Positions 8,144 to 17,148 of a stretch of DNA of 64,000 nt are shown piece by piece. The notes beneath the pieces were generated by a model, which was not told the DNA's origin, ran no database searches, and saw nothing but the letters and a program-made list of their open reading frames with translations. Made by a program: the position numbers and the translations under genes. Each line of letters opens with the position of its first letter. Position 1 is the first letter of the stretch. Source of the stretch: Enterobacter sp. RHBSTW-00994 (GTDB lineage: Bacteria; Pseudomonadota; Gammaproteobacteria; Enterobacterales; Enterobacteriaceae); the NCBI RefSeq assembly GCF_013782625.1, contig NZ_CP056199.1, positions 4,792,588 to 4,856,587 of the forward strand. The letters are read 5' to 3'.

Positions 8144-9175
8144 TCAGGCAGCAACAGCCTCGACAATAGACAAATAGGTCTCTGTTTTGATGATCCTTTC
8201 AAGCCGGAGCCCTGATTTTGCAAGCATATCGCGCAGCTCCGTTTCCGTCCTGATGCGACCGCCATCAAAGCTCGCCAGCAAAAGCAGATCGATTTCGCAT
8301 CCACCAAGAGAATTTTCGCCCTCAGATACGACTGGCTCCATAATCACTATTTTGCCATTAGGTAACATAGCATTACGGCAGCAACGCAAAATTTTTATGG
8401 CTTCCGCATCCGACCAGTCCATAACAATATATTTCAGTATATAAATATCCCCGGCAGGACATTTTTCAAAGAAACTGCCGGGCGTTAATGTCCAGCGAGA
8501 ATTGTCATCAAGCTGATGAAGCATATTTCCACTTAGCACATCCGGGCGATCAAATAATATCCCCTTCAACGTTGGATTTTTCCGTAATATATTCAGTAGC
8601 ATATTTCCATAACCACCGGCGACATCCACTACCGTAGTATGTTCTGGAAATTCAACATTGCGAACCAGCACCTCATTCTCCACTTTTGACATAGAAGACA
8701 TACCTGAGTGAAAAAGAGTATCGCCCGAAGCGTGATCCTGCTGCGACCAGTAGTCATAAAATGCCATACCAAAAATTGACTTAAACACATTTTTACCGCG
8801 AACCCTGTCGGGGAGTTCAAATACCGGCAGCCAGAATGTTGTGTCCGTCAGCATCAGGATGGCATCGCGCAGCGAATAAGGATTATCAGTTCGCAGAAAC
8901 TCCGCGGCAGATGTAAGTGTAAAACATCCTTCTGATTTTTCTTCGAATACACCGCGCGAGGCCAGTATTCGCATCATTCTGCACAGTGAGATTGCATCAA
9001 CATTCAGTTCGCCTGCAAGCTGGTCAGCGGTTTTTTCACCCTCAACGAGTTTATCAGCAACACCCAGAACCGCAGCAGATCGCAGAGCGGCGCTCCACAG
9101 ATAAAGCATGGAGTTCTCAATGACTGAGAATGCTATTTTTTCATACTCTGGAGGCATACCATTTTTAAGCAGCAT
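8144..9175 (-). CDS. O-methyltransferase-family protein lacking the catalytic histidine
   Basis: A 343-residue class I SAM-dependent protein of the plant COMT/hydroxyindole O-methyltransferase/RdmB type. The N-terminal ~100 residues form the winged-helix dimerisation domain, and the SAM site VVDVAGGYGN is at about 182-191 with FDRPDVL at 208-214. In typical members a catalytic His sits in LKxxxHDWxD; here the codons read LKYIVMDWSD, with Met at 252. RdmB and DnrK relatives also lack this histidine and catalyse other or assisted chemistry. The gene is richer in A+T than its neighbours and has no operon partner on its strand, suggesting transfer. Substrate and activity are unknown. Confidence 0.75.
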   Translation of the reverse strand: MLLKNGMPPEYEKIAFSVIENSMLYLWSAALRSAAVLGVADKLVEGEKTADQLAGELNVDAISLCRMMRILASRGVFEEKSEGCFTLTSAAEFLRTDNPYSLRDAILMLTDTTFWLPVFELPDRVRGKNVFKSIFGMAFYDYWSQQDHASGDTLFHSGMSSMSKVENEVLVRNVEFPEHTTVVDVAGGYGNMLLNILRKNPTLKGILFDRPDVLSGNMLHQLDDNSRWTLTPGSFFEKCPAGDIYILKYIVMDWSDAEAIKILRCCRNAMLPNGKIVIMEPVVSEGENSLGGCEIDLLLLASFDGGRIRTETELRDMLAKSGLRLERIIKTETYLSIVEAVAA

Positions 9176-9413
9176 TTATCCGTCCTCGGAATAAAAAGTA
9201 TCGGAATAATCACAAGAGATTATTACCACACCCCTGTTTGGGCTCGCGATAAATTGTAGGCGGGGGAATGTTATTCGCTGGAAAAACTGTTTGTAGCGCT
9301 GTAAAGATAACTTCGTTTATTTATCAAATGATAATTTTTTATGTCAATATATAGATACGGTGCGATTTTTTATTTATTTCTTGATAACTGAATTAGGATC
9401 ACAGACACAGGCC
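9176..9413. other. AT-rich spacer upstream of the methyltransferase-like gene
   Basis: This 238-bp stretch is strongly A+T rich (for example TTTTTTATTTATTTC around 9366-9380) and holds no convincing open frame. It presumably carries the promoter of the methyltransferase-like gene on the minus strand. Such composition beside transferred genes is typical of H-NS-bound DNA, which is an inference. Confidence 0.4.
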
Positions 9414-9441
9414 AAAAAAAGCGCCCCGAGGGCGCTCTTTC
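9414..9441 (-). terminator. Terminator of DUF1471 gene copy A
   Basis: On the minus strand the hairpin GAGCGCCCTCGGGGCGC is followed by a run of T residues. It sits just past the stop codon of the small gene. The same element in the second repeat copy also faces the end of the membrane protein gene. Confidence 0.8.
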
Positions 9442-9456
9442 GACGGTGTGACTCGC

Positions 9457-9669
9457 TTATTTGTTCAGCTCAGCCGTCATATGGACCTGATTACCAGAAA
9501 AGGCTTCGGTAATTTTATAGGATGATGCACCCGCGTCTTTTGCCTGTGCTGCAATTTTGGCTTCCGCGCCATCAATGGTGGAAGAGGTTGCGGTAACAGT
9601 TTGCGCTGCGAAAGAACCGAAAGAAGTAGCCAGAGCGATAACTGCAACAAAAGTTTTGATGCTTTTCAT
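9457..9669 (-). CDS. DUF1471 (YdgH/BhsA/McbA-type) secreted small protein, copy A
   Basis: A 70-residue protein with a clear signal peptide (MKSIKTFVAVIALATSFGSFA, cleaved before AQTVTA) and a ~49-residue mature domain of the DUF1471 family, whose members act in the periplasm or outer membrane during stress, biofilm and surface-property changes. AAGGGTTT upstream of the ATG on the minus strand gives a usable ribosome site. It differs from the copy at 10889-11101 at only two residues (Ser3/Asn3 and Gln61/Leu61). The duplication is recent or kept uniform by gene conversion. Confidence 0.87.
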   Translation of the reverse strand: MKSIKTFVAVIALATSFGSFAAQTVTATSSTIDGAEAKIAAQAKDAGASSYKITEAFSGNQVHMTAELNK

Positions 9670-9869
9670 GATGTAAACCCTTTCAATAAGTTGTTTGTAT
9701 AAGGCGTTATACCTTGATGTGATAAATAATAGACCTCATCACCATCAACTAAAAGCGGAATGATTTGCCATTGTTATTCAAAATTACTGAAATAAAAAAC
9801 CATTTATGTATTGTGTTGCTCTCCCTATCCTGATTTCCTTAAATCGAAATATTGACAGGGGGATCAAGG

Positions 9870-10847
9870 ATGAAAACTAAAGAACACCCATCGTTTCTTC
9901 TCAGGCATAGCACTTCCATACATTTTATTTCCTATGCCGGCGCTATTTTTATCATTACGCCCTTTAACAGCAAAGCAATGCCATTATTTATCTGGGTAGC
10001 AATGCTAGTATCTTTAGTCATCATTACTTCATGGTATATAAAGCCATTAACGCCACTTGAAAAATCAAGAATGGAATGGAGTGAATATAAAAAGATAGTT
10101 GGATCGACACAGATGTCGTCGCTTCTTTTTTTCGTTTCGTGCGTGGCATTCAAATATTTAATGAATTATGGCCTGGAAATCCCTGTCACGCTGAGTATTG
10201 CAACCGTTGGCTTTATTTATTACACCGTAACGCTTTACCTTGAAGCCATTGATGATGACAGAAAGAAGATTGCCAGGAAGGCTTTTGTTCTCGCCAAAGG
10301 GATATGGCTAGTTATCTCATTCATCTGTTATATCATGGCAAGAAAGGTTTTCATGGACGTTACAGATGTTACACATGAGGCAACATTCAATAAAATCACG
10401 TCGTTAGGATTCTTTCTCATCTTCTGCACACTGTTTTTTTCGATGGTTTTTCTTTTCTTCACAATGATGTTACCCACGCTGCAAAATTCATCATTCCAGT
10501 TCAACTCGCTGGCAATATGTGCCCCACTATTCTGTGCTGGCTACATTTTTTTCATTGTTTATAACGTTAATACAAACCGTGTGCTGGAATATATTCTGAA
10601 TGTTACGATCGAATATGACACCCGAGACACTTTTTTCTGTAATGATAGCTACCATATCCTGAATGACTACCCAAATGCGCGTTTCATGATGGTTGCGGAA
10701 GGGAATTATCGTATGTTTACGCCTAAAAAACATGACTATAGTATTTGGCGGCTCACATGCAAAAATACTGCGCCATTTTATACGGTGGTTGAAATTCAGA
10801 ACAGAAAAGACATTATGCAAAAGCTGAAAAATAATACTGATAAATAA
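9870..10847 (+). CDS. Unrecognised polytopic membrane protein between direct repeats
   Basis: A 325-residue protein I do not recognise. The ATG at 9870 is chosen because AGGGGG lies seven bases upstream; a TTG at 9852 is less likely. About seven hydrophobic segments are visible (near residues 20-35, 38-57, 85-105, 108-130, 145-163, 185-210 and 215-240), followed by a polar C-terminal ~85 residues with two cysteines (in TFFCND and RLTCKN). With a basic N-terminus inside and an odd number of helices, that tail would be periplasmic and could hold a disulfide. The stop codon uses the first As of repeat copy B, so the gene fills exactly the gap between two 377-bp repeats. Its A+T content is far higher than its surroundings, suggesting transfer. 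Confidence 0.75.
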   Translation: MKTKEHPSFLLRHSTSIHFISYAGAIFIITPFNSKAMPLFIWVAMLVSLVIITSWYIKPLTPLEKSRMEWSEYKKIVGSTQMSSLLFFVSCVAFKYLMNYGLEIPVTLSIATVGFIYYTVTLYLEAIDDDRKKIARKAFVLAKGIWLVISFICYIMARKVFMDVTDVTHEATFNKITSLGFFLIFCTLFFSMVFLFFTMMLPTLQNSSFQFNSLAICAPLFCAGYIFFIVYNVNTNRVLEYILNVTIEYDTRDTFFCNDSYHILNDYPNARFMMVAEGNYRMFTPKKHDYSIWRLTCKNTAPFYTVVEIQNRKDIMQKLKNNTDK

Positions 10848-10873
10848 AAAAAGCGCCCCGAGGGCGCTCTTTC
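10847..10873. terminator. Shared terminator of the membrane protein gene and DUF1471 copy B
   Basis: AAAAAAGCGCCCCGAGGGCGCTCTTTC forms a GCGCCCC/GGGCGC-type hairpin with As on one side and Ts on the other, suited to ending both convergent transcripts. Confidence 0.75.
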
Positions 10874-10888
10874 GACGGTGTGACTCGA

Positions 10889-11101
10889 TTATTTGTTCAG
10901 TTCAGCCGTCATATGGACCAGGTTACCGGAAAAAGCTTCGGTAATTTTGTAGGATGATGCACCCGCGTCTTTCGCCTGTGCTGCAATTTTGGCTTCCGCG
11001 CCATCAATGGTAGAAGAGGTTGCGGTAACAGTTTGCGCAGCGAAAGAACCGAAAGAAGTAGCCAGAGCGATAACTGCAACAAAAGTTTTGATGTTTTTCA
11101 T
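10889..11101 (-). CDS. DUF1471 (YdgH/BhsA/McbA-type) secreted small protein, copy B
   Basis: A 70-residue protein with signal peptide MKNIKTFVAVIALATSFGSFA and a 49-residue DUF1471 domain, 68 of 70 residues identical to copy A. This copy sits directly after fdhD, which is probably the ancestral place, because the fdhD 3' end is part of the duplicated unit. A role in the envelope under stress is known for the family; the trigger for this member is not visible in the sequence. Confidence 0.87.
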   Translation of the reverse strand: MKNIKTFVAVIALATSFGSFAAQTVTATSSTIDGAEAKIAAQAKDAGASSYKITEAFSGNLVHMTAELNK

Positions 11102-11215
11102 GAGATAAACCCTTTCAATAAGTTGTTTGGATAAGGCGCATTGCCTTGATGTGATAAATAATAGACCCCATCACCATCAACTAAAAGCGGAAGGATTTGC
11201 TCTCATCATTCAAAA

Positions 11216-12052
11216 TTACTGATTAACAATTAATCGCTGCGGATGGGTATAGATCGTTGCCCTTCCAGGTTTGCAAAATCCCACCAGTGTCAGGTTGCAA
11301 CGCTCCGCAACCTCCACCGCCAGTGTGGTCGCGGCAGAAACCGCAAACAGAATTTCAATGCCACACATCGCCGATTTTTGCACCATCTCGTAACTGGCAC
11401 GACTGGAGACTAATGCCGCACCTTGCTGCCAGATTTCGCTCTCACGCGCGCGACGCCCAAGCAGTTTATCCAGTGCAACATGTCGCCCGACATCTTCATG
11501 CCCACCCGCAATCTCACCTGACGGTAAAACCCAGGCCGCGGCGTGAGTGCATCCGCTCAGTTGCCCAATCGGCTGAACATCATTGAGATGCTCAAGTGCA
11601 GAGTCGAGGTGAGCCAGGTTAAACGTCTGAGTAAACGGCAGGGGCGTTATGGGTTTACCGATATCATTGAGTTGCTCAACACCGCAGACACCACAGCCAG
11701 TACGTCCCGCCAGCGCCCGACGGCGCTCTTTTAGCCCCATAAAACGGCGGCTGGAGAGTTCAATTTGCACTTCCAGTCCATTACAGGCCTGAACCACATC
11801 CATGCCAAAGATCTCCTGCGGGTGCTCGATAATGCCTTCCGACAGAGAAAAACCTATCGCAAACAGCTCCAAATCTTTAGGCGAGGCCATCATCACAACA
11901 TGCGAGATACCGTTATAAACCAGGGCAACAGGGACTTCTTGCGCCAGAAAATCGGGCGTAGCAAGCGTAATGTGGGGCGGTCTGTGTACCGACAATTCCA
12001 CAGTGCCCTCAGGCAGTGGCGAAGACCGGGTAACACGGTTTTGTTTAGACAC
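11216..12052 (-). CDS. fdhD: Formate dehydrogenase accessory sulfurtransferase FdhD
   Basis: FdhD transfers sulfur from IscS to the molybdenum cofactor before it enters formate dehydrogenase. The family core is complete: [23 protein letters not shown], the cysteine motif [13 protein letters not shown] (catalytic Cys near residue 121) and [16 protein letters not shown] are all present. I place the start at a GTG at 12052 (V-S-K-Q-N-R) because AGGA lies eight bases upstream and it gives 278 residues, close to the 277 of E. coli; an upstream ATG at 12115 would add an odd hydrophobic extension. It is divergent from fdoG, whose product it matures. Confidence 0.9.
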   Translation of the reverse strand: MSKQNRVTRSSPLPEGTVELSVHRPPHITLATPDFLAQEVPVALVYNGISHVVMMASPKDLELFAIGFSLSEGIIEHPQEIFGMDVVQACNGLEVQIELSSRRFMGLKERRRALAGRTGCGVCGVEQLNDIGKPITPLPFTQTFNLAHLDSALEHLNDVQPIGQLSGCTHAAAWVLPSGEIAGGHEDVGRHVALDKLLGRRARESEIWQQGAALVSSRASYEMVQKSAMCGIEILFAVSAATTLAVEVAERCNLTLVGFCKPGRATIYTHPQRLIVNQ

Positions 12053-12427
12053 AGCGGTATTCCTGAACAACCACAGAAGTGAGCCTGCTATTGCACCATA
12101 AACCGCAGACCTCACGCATAGTATGGATCAATTTTTCGGCTCTCATAGACATCAAGTTTACCTACTCATTTAGGAGTGACACAACCGAAGCACTGATACA
12201 GACCGGTAACACTCAGGGTAAATTTCGTGATTAATATCACACTTTATAATCAACAGAGTGATAATACGTTCACTTTGTTTTAACGCGATTGGAACAGGCT
12301 TACCGACATTGTGGTATTCTGATGATATCCCTCGTGGAATTGAGGGAATAACGCAAATTTTATCCTTTGTGGTTATTTTGCGACCGCAAAGCGAAACACT
12401 AAGCAATGTCGAAACAAGGAGTGACCC
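12053..12427. promoter_or_regulatory. fdhD-fdoG divergent regulatory region
   Basis: This 375-bp gap separates two divergent genes. A CRP-like site CGTGATTAATATCACA is at 12226-12241 (TGTGA-N6-TCACA pattern with one mismatch), followed by AT-rich sequence TTTATAAT that could serve as a -10. A 14-bp palindrome TTTGCGACCGCAAA is at 12377-12390, in the probable fdoG leader. AAGGAG is just upstream of the fdoG ATG. Which promoter each site controls is not clear. Confidence 0.5.
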
Positions 12428-15400
12428 ATGCAGGTCAGCAGAAGGCAGTTCTTTAAGATCTGCGCTGGCGGTATGGCAGGCACAACGGCGGCGGTACTGG
12501 GCTTTGCTCCCGGTGTAGCGCTGGCGGAAACGCGGCAGTATAAGCTGTTGCGTACCCGTGAAACCCGTAATACCTGTACGTACTGCTCTGTCGGTTGCGG
12601 GCTGTTAATGTATAGCCTCGGCGACGGTGCGAAAAACGCCAAAGCATCCATCTTCCATATCGAAGGGGACCCGGATCACCCGGTTAACCGTGGTGCACTG
12701 TGCCCTAAAGGGGCTGGTCTGGTGGACTTTATCCACTCAGAAAGTCGCCTGAAATTCCCTGAATATCGCGCACCAGGCTCCGATAAATGGCAGCAAATCA
12801 GCTGGGACGATGCGTTTGACCGTATCGCAAAACTGATTAAAGAAGACCGCGACGCCAACTTTATTGCCCAGAACGCTGATGGCGTAACGGTCAACCGCTG
12901 GCTCTCCACCGGGATGTTGTGTGCTTCCGCATCCAGTAACGAAACCGGCTATTTAACCCAGAAATTCACGCGCGCACTCGGTATGCTCGCGGTCGACAAC
13001 CAGGCGCGTGTCTGACACGGACCAACGGTAGCAAGTCTTGCTCCAACATTTGGTCGCGGTGCGATGACCAACCACTGGGTCGACATCAAAAACGCCAACC
13101 TTATCGTGGTAATGGGCGGTAACGCCGCTGAAGCGCACCCTGTCGGGTTCCGCTGGGCGATGGAAGCCAAAATCCACAACGGTGCGAAGCTGATTGTTAT
13201 CGATCCCCGCTTTACGCGTACTGCGTCAGTGGCGGATTTCTACACCCCTATTCGTTCAGGTACTGACATCACATTCCTGTCAGGCGTATTGCTGTACCTG
13301 ATGACCAACGAAAAATATAACCGTGAATACACCGAGGCTTATACCAACGCCAGCCTGATCGTGCGTGAAGACTATAGCTTCGAAGATGGTCTGTTCAGCG
13401 GTTATGACGCCGAAAAACGCAAATACGATAAAACCAGCTGGAACTACGAGCTGGATGAAAACGGTTTTGCGAAACGCGATACCACGCTGCAACACCCGCG
13501 CTGCGTGTGGAACCTGCTGAAAGAGCATGTTTCCCGCTATACCCCGGACGTTGTTGAAAACATCTGTGGTACGCCAAAAGCGGACTTCCTGAAAGTATGT
13601 GAACTTATCGCCGAAACCAGTGCTCCCGATAAAACCACATCGTTCCTGTATGCGCTCGGCTGGACGCAACACTCCATCGGTGCGCAGAACATTCGCACCA
13701 TGGCGATGGTTCAGCTCCTGCTCGGCAACATGGGGATGGCGGGCGGTGGCGTAAACGCCCTGCGCGGTCACTCGAACATTCAGGGTCTTACAGATTTAGG
13801 GCTGCTTTCCCAGAGCTTGCCTGGTTATATGACATTGCCAAGCGAGAAGCAGACCGACCTTCAGACCTACCTGACGGCCAACACGCCAAAACCGTTGCTC
13901 GAAGGCCAGGTGAACTACTGGGGCAATTATCCGAAGTTCTTCGTCTCGATGATGAAAGCGTTCTTCGGTGATAAAGCGACAGCCGACAACAGCTGGGGCT
14001 TTGACTGGTTGCCGAAGTGGGATAAAGGTTACGACGTTCTGCAGTACTTCGAGATGATGAACCAGGGCAAAGTGAACGGCTATCTGTGCCAGGGCTTCAA
14101 CCCGGTGGCGTCGTTCCCGAACAAGAACAAGGTTGTGGCATCACTGTCAAAACTGAAGTTCCTGGTCACAATTGACCCGCTCAACACCGAAACTTCGACT
14201 TTCTGGCAGAACCACGGCGAGTCCAACGACGTTGATCCATCGACGATTCAGACAGAAGTATTCCGCCTGCCGTCGACCTGCTTTGCCGAAGAGAATGGCT
14301 CTATCGTGAACTCCGGTCGCTGGTTGCAATGGCACTGGAAAGGCGCTGACGCCCCAGGCATCGCCATGAACGACGGCGAGATCCTGGCGGGCATTTTCCT
14401 GCGTCTGCGTAAGATGTACGCCGAAGAAGGCGGGGCATGTCCGGAACAAGTTCTGAACATGAGCTGGAACTACTCAACGCCGGAAAATCCTGCACCAGAA
14501 GAAGTGGCAATGGAGAGCAACGGTAAAGCGCTGGCGGATATTATCGACCCGGCAACCGGCACGGTGCTGGCGAAAAAAGGCGAGCAGTTAAGCACCTTCG
14601 CGCATCTGCGTGATGATGGCTCGACGACCAGCGGCTGCTGGATCTTCGCCGGTAGCTGGACGCCAAAAGGCAACCAGATGGCTAACCGCGATAACGCCGA
14701 CCCGTCAGGGCTGGGAAATACGCTGGGTTGGGCATGGGCATGGCCGCTGAACCGCCGCATTCTGTATAACCGTGCTTCCGCTGACCCGCAGGGTAAACCG
14801 TGGGATCCAAAACGTCAGCTTCTGAAATGGGATGGCGCAAAATGGGGCGGTGTGGATATTCCGGACTATAGCGCTGCCGCACCAGGCAGTGATGTCGGGC
14901 CATTTATCATGCAGCCTGAAGGGATGGGACGTCTGTTTGCTATCGATAAGATGGCGGAAGGTCCGTTCCCCGAACACTACGAGCCATTTGAGACGCCGCT
15001 GGGAACTAACCCGCTGCACCCGAACGTTATCTCTAACCCGGCAGCCCGTATCTTCAAGGGTGATTTTGAAGCGCTGGGTAAAAAAGATAAGTTCCCGTAC
15101 GTGGGCACAACCTACCGTCTGACCGAGCACTTCCACTACTGGACAAAGCATGCGTTGCTTAACGCCATCGCACAGCCGGAACAGTTTGTGGAGATTGGTG
15201 AAAAGCTGGCGAATAAGCTCGGCATCGCACATGGCGATACCGTGAAGGTCTCCTCTAACCGTGGCTACATTAAAGCAAAAGCGGTAGTGACCAAGCGTAT
15301 TCGCACGCTGAATGTTCACGGTCAGCAGGTTGACACCATCGGCATCCCAATCCACTGGGGCTATGAAGGTGTGGCGAAGAAAGGGTTTATCGCGAACACC

Positions 15401-15487
15401 CTGACGCCGTTCGTCGGTGATGCAAACACGCAAACACCGGAGTTTAAAGCCTTCCTCGTGAACGTGGAAAAGGTGGATACCCAATAG
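12428..15487 (+). CDS. fdoG: Formate dehydrogenase-O alpha subunit, selenocysteine protein
   Basis: This is the 1019-residue catalytic subunit that oxidises formate at a bis-MGD molybdenum site on the periplasmic side. The frame runs through an in-frame TGA at 13013-13015, codon 196, exactly where E. coli FdnG/FdoG insert selenocysteine, and continues unbroken to the TAG at 15485-15487. A twin-arginine signal (SRRQFFKICAGG) begins the protein. One [4Fe-4S] cluster is bound by C50, C53, C57 and C92. A SECIS-type hairpin follows the TGA. It heads the fdoGHI-fdhE unit; respiratory electrons pass to FdoH and FdoI. Splitting this into two genes, as a plain gene finder would do, would be wrong. Confidence 0.97.
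13013..13054 (+). promoter_or_regulatory. Selenocysteine UGA codon and SECIS hairpin of fdoG
   Basis: TGA at 13013 is followed by an outer stem ACCAA (13021-13025) with TTGGT (13050-13054) and an inner stem AGCA/TGCT closing an AGTCT loop that contains the G-U needed for SelB binding. The distance from the UGA suits bacterial SECIS elements. Confidence 0.88.
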
Positions 15488-15516
15488 ATTTCAGGTTGCA
15501 GGCAGACGGTGACGCC

Positions 15517-15559
15517 ATGCATTTCGGGAGCGTAGAAAAACGGCGCGACCGGAATGCAT
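15517..15559. repeat. Hairpin in the fdoG-fdoH spacer
   Basis: ATGCATTTCGG (15517-15527) pairs with CCGGAATGCAT (15549-15559) with one G-T pair, inside a 126-bp gap between two genes of one operon. The later genes of this operon overlap by 4 bp, so the long structured gap is unusual and may set mRNA stability or the FdoG:FdoH ratio. There is no T tract, so it is not a simple terminator. Confidence 0.6.
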
Positions 15560-15613
15560 AAGGAAACCAACGCACCTGCGCACTGAAAGATGAAGGGTAA
15601 ACGGAGATGAATT

Positions 15614-16516
15614 ATGGCTTACCAATCTCAAGATATTATCCGTCGTTCCGCGACTAACGGTTTCACGCCCGCGCCACAGGCGCGGGACCACCAGCAGGAA
15701 GTGGCGAAGCTTATCGACGTGACCACCTGTATCGGCTGTAAAGCTTGTCAGGTGGCTTGTTCAGAGTGGAACGACCTCCGTGACGAAGTGGGTCACAACG
15801 TCGGGGTGTACGATAACCCCGCCGACCTGACCGCCAAGTCCTGGACGGTGATGCGTTTCTCGGAAGTGGAGCAGAACGACAAACTGGAATGGCTTATCCG
15901 CAAAGATGGCTGCATGCACTGTGCGGATCCGGGCTGTCTGAAGGCATGCCCGTCAGAAGGGGCTATTATTCAATATGCCAACGGTATCGTCGACTTCCAG
16001 TCCGAACAGTGCATTGGCTGCGGCTACTGCATTGCGGGCTGCCCGTTTAACGTGCCGCGACTGAACCCGGAAGACAACCGCGTCTACAAATGTACGCTGT
16101 GCGTCGACCGTGTGACTGTCGGCCAGGAACCGGCCTGCGTGAAGACCTGCCCAACCGGCGCTATCCACTTTGGCTCTAAAGAGGATATGAAAACGCTGGC
16201 GGCAGAACGCGTGGGTGAACTGAAAACACGTGGTTATGACAATGCAGGTCTGTACGATCCTGCCGGGGTTGGCGGCACGCACGTGATGTATGTGCTGCAT
16301 CACGCCGACAAACCGAATCTGTACCACGGCCTGCCGGAAAACCCGGAAATCAGCGCCACCGTGAAATTCTGGAAAGGTATCTGGAAACCACTGGCAGCCG
16401 TCGGTTTTGCTGCCACCTTCGCAGCCAGTATTTTCCACTACGTCGGTGTCGGCCCGAACCGTGCGGAAGAGGAAGAAGACAACCTGCATGAAGAGAAAGA
16501 CGAGGTGCGCAAATGA
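15614..16516 (+). CDS. fdoH: Formate dehydrogenase-O iron-sulfur beta subunit
   Basis: This 300-residue protein carries electrons from FdoG to FdoI. Four ferredoxin-like cysteine groups are visible: [42 protein letters not shown] and CTLC with [10 protein letters not shown]. One C-terminal membrane helix (about 255-275, [21 protein letters not shown]) anchors it in the inner membrane with its clusters in the periplasm; export is thought to occur with the Tat-targeted FdoG. GGAGATGA upstream gives the ribosome site. The end overlaps fdoI by 4 bp. Confidence 0.97.
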   Translation: MAYQSQDIIRRSATNGFTPAPQARDHQQEVAKLIDVTTCIGCKACQVACSEWNDLRDEVGHNVGVYDNPADLTAKSWTVMRFSEVEQNDKLEWLIRKDGCMHCADPGCLKACPSEGAIIQYANGIVDFQSEQCIGCGYCIAGCPFNVPRLNPEDNRVYKCTLCVDRVTVGQEPACVKTCPTGAIHFGSKEDMKTLAAERVGELKTRGYDNAGLYDPAGVGGTHVMYVLHHADKPNLYHGLPENPEISATVKFWKGIWKPLAAVGFAATFAASIFHYVGVGPNRAEEEEDNLHEEKDEVRK

Positions 16517-17148
16517 AAAAACGTGACACCATCGTGCGCTATACCGCGCCGGAGCGTATCAACCACTGGGTCACCGCCTTCTGTTTCATGCTGGCGGCCA
16601 TAAGCGGACTGGGGTTCTTCTTCCCGTCCTTCAACTGGCTGATGCAAATCATGGGGACGCCACAGCTGGCGCGTATTCTGCACCCGTTTGTGGGCGTGAT
16701 TATGTTTGCATCGTTCATCATCATGTTTTTCCGTTACTGGCACCATAACCTAATCAATCGGGATGATATCTTTTGGGCGAAGAATATTCGTAAGATCGTC
16801 GTCAACGAGGAGGTAGGTGACACCGGGCGTTATAACTTCGGTCAGAAATGCGTATTCTGGGCGGCGATTATCTTCCTGGTCCTGTTGCTGGTCAGCGGTG
16901 TGATCATCTGGCGTCCGTATTTTGCGCCTGCTTTCTCAATCCCGGTGATCCGATTTGCGCTAATGCTGCATTCATTTGCCGCAGTCGCGTTAATTGTGGT
17001 TATCATGGTGCATATTTACGCCGCCCTTTGGGTGAAAGGCACTATAACCGCGATGGTGGAAGGATGGGTAACCAGTACGTGGGCGAAGAAGCACCACCCA
17101 CGCTGGTACCGAGAGGTCCGCCAGAAACAGGAAAAGTCATCTGAATGA
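16513..17148 (+). CDS. fdoI: Formate dehydrogenase-O cytochrome b556 gamma subunit
   Basis: A 211-residue, four-helix inner-membrane cytochrome b that takes electrons from FdoH and passes them to quinone on the cytoplasmic side. The N-terminal [24 protein letters not shown] and the histidines of the helices ([20 protein letters not shown]) fit the heme-b binding pattern of FdnI/FdoI. It overlaps both fdoH and fdhE by four bases (ATGA), so translation is coupled. Confidence 0.96.
   Translation: MKKRDTIVRYTAPERINHWVTAFCFMLAAISGLGFFFPSFNWLMQIMGTPQLARILHPFVGVIMFASFIIMFFRYWHHNLINRDDIFWAKNIRKIVVNEEVGDTGRYNFGQKCVFWAAIIFLVLLLVSGVIIWRPYFAPAFSIPVIRFALMLHSFAAVALIVVIMVHIYAALWVKGTITAMVEGWVTSTWAKKHHPRWYREVRQKQEKSSE

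Larger units (their letters stand above)
9414..9790. repeat. Direct repeat copy A (377 bp) containing a DUF1471 gene
   Basis: This segment aligns without net gaps to 10846-11222; I count roughly two dozen mismatches by eye (about 94% identity). Each copy runs from a seven-A tract, through a terminator hairpin and a complete DUF1471 gene with its 5' region, to the sequence ATTCAAAATTACTGA. In copy B those last bases are the 3' end of fdhD, so the repeat boundary marks a duplication that started in the fdhD tail. Confidence 0.9.
10846..11222. repeat. Direct repeat copy B (377 bp) containing a DUF1471 gene and the fdhD 3' end
   Basis: This is the partner of 9414-9790 in the same orientation and with equal length. 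Its right end includes the last seven bases of the fdhD coding region. Its left end supplies the stop codon and terminator of the membrane protein gene. Together the copies bracket a 1055-bp insert, the shape expected from a single crossover integration or a tandem duplication that trapped a gene. Confidence 0.9.

Noticed and set aside
12428..13015. Apparent truncated fdoG and a second ORF starting at 13064, looking like a pseudogene pair
   Set aside because: The TGA is at codon 196, the known selenocysteine position, is followed by a SECIS-type hairpin, and the frame continues without a shift to a normal end.
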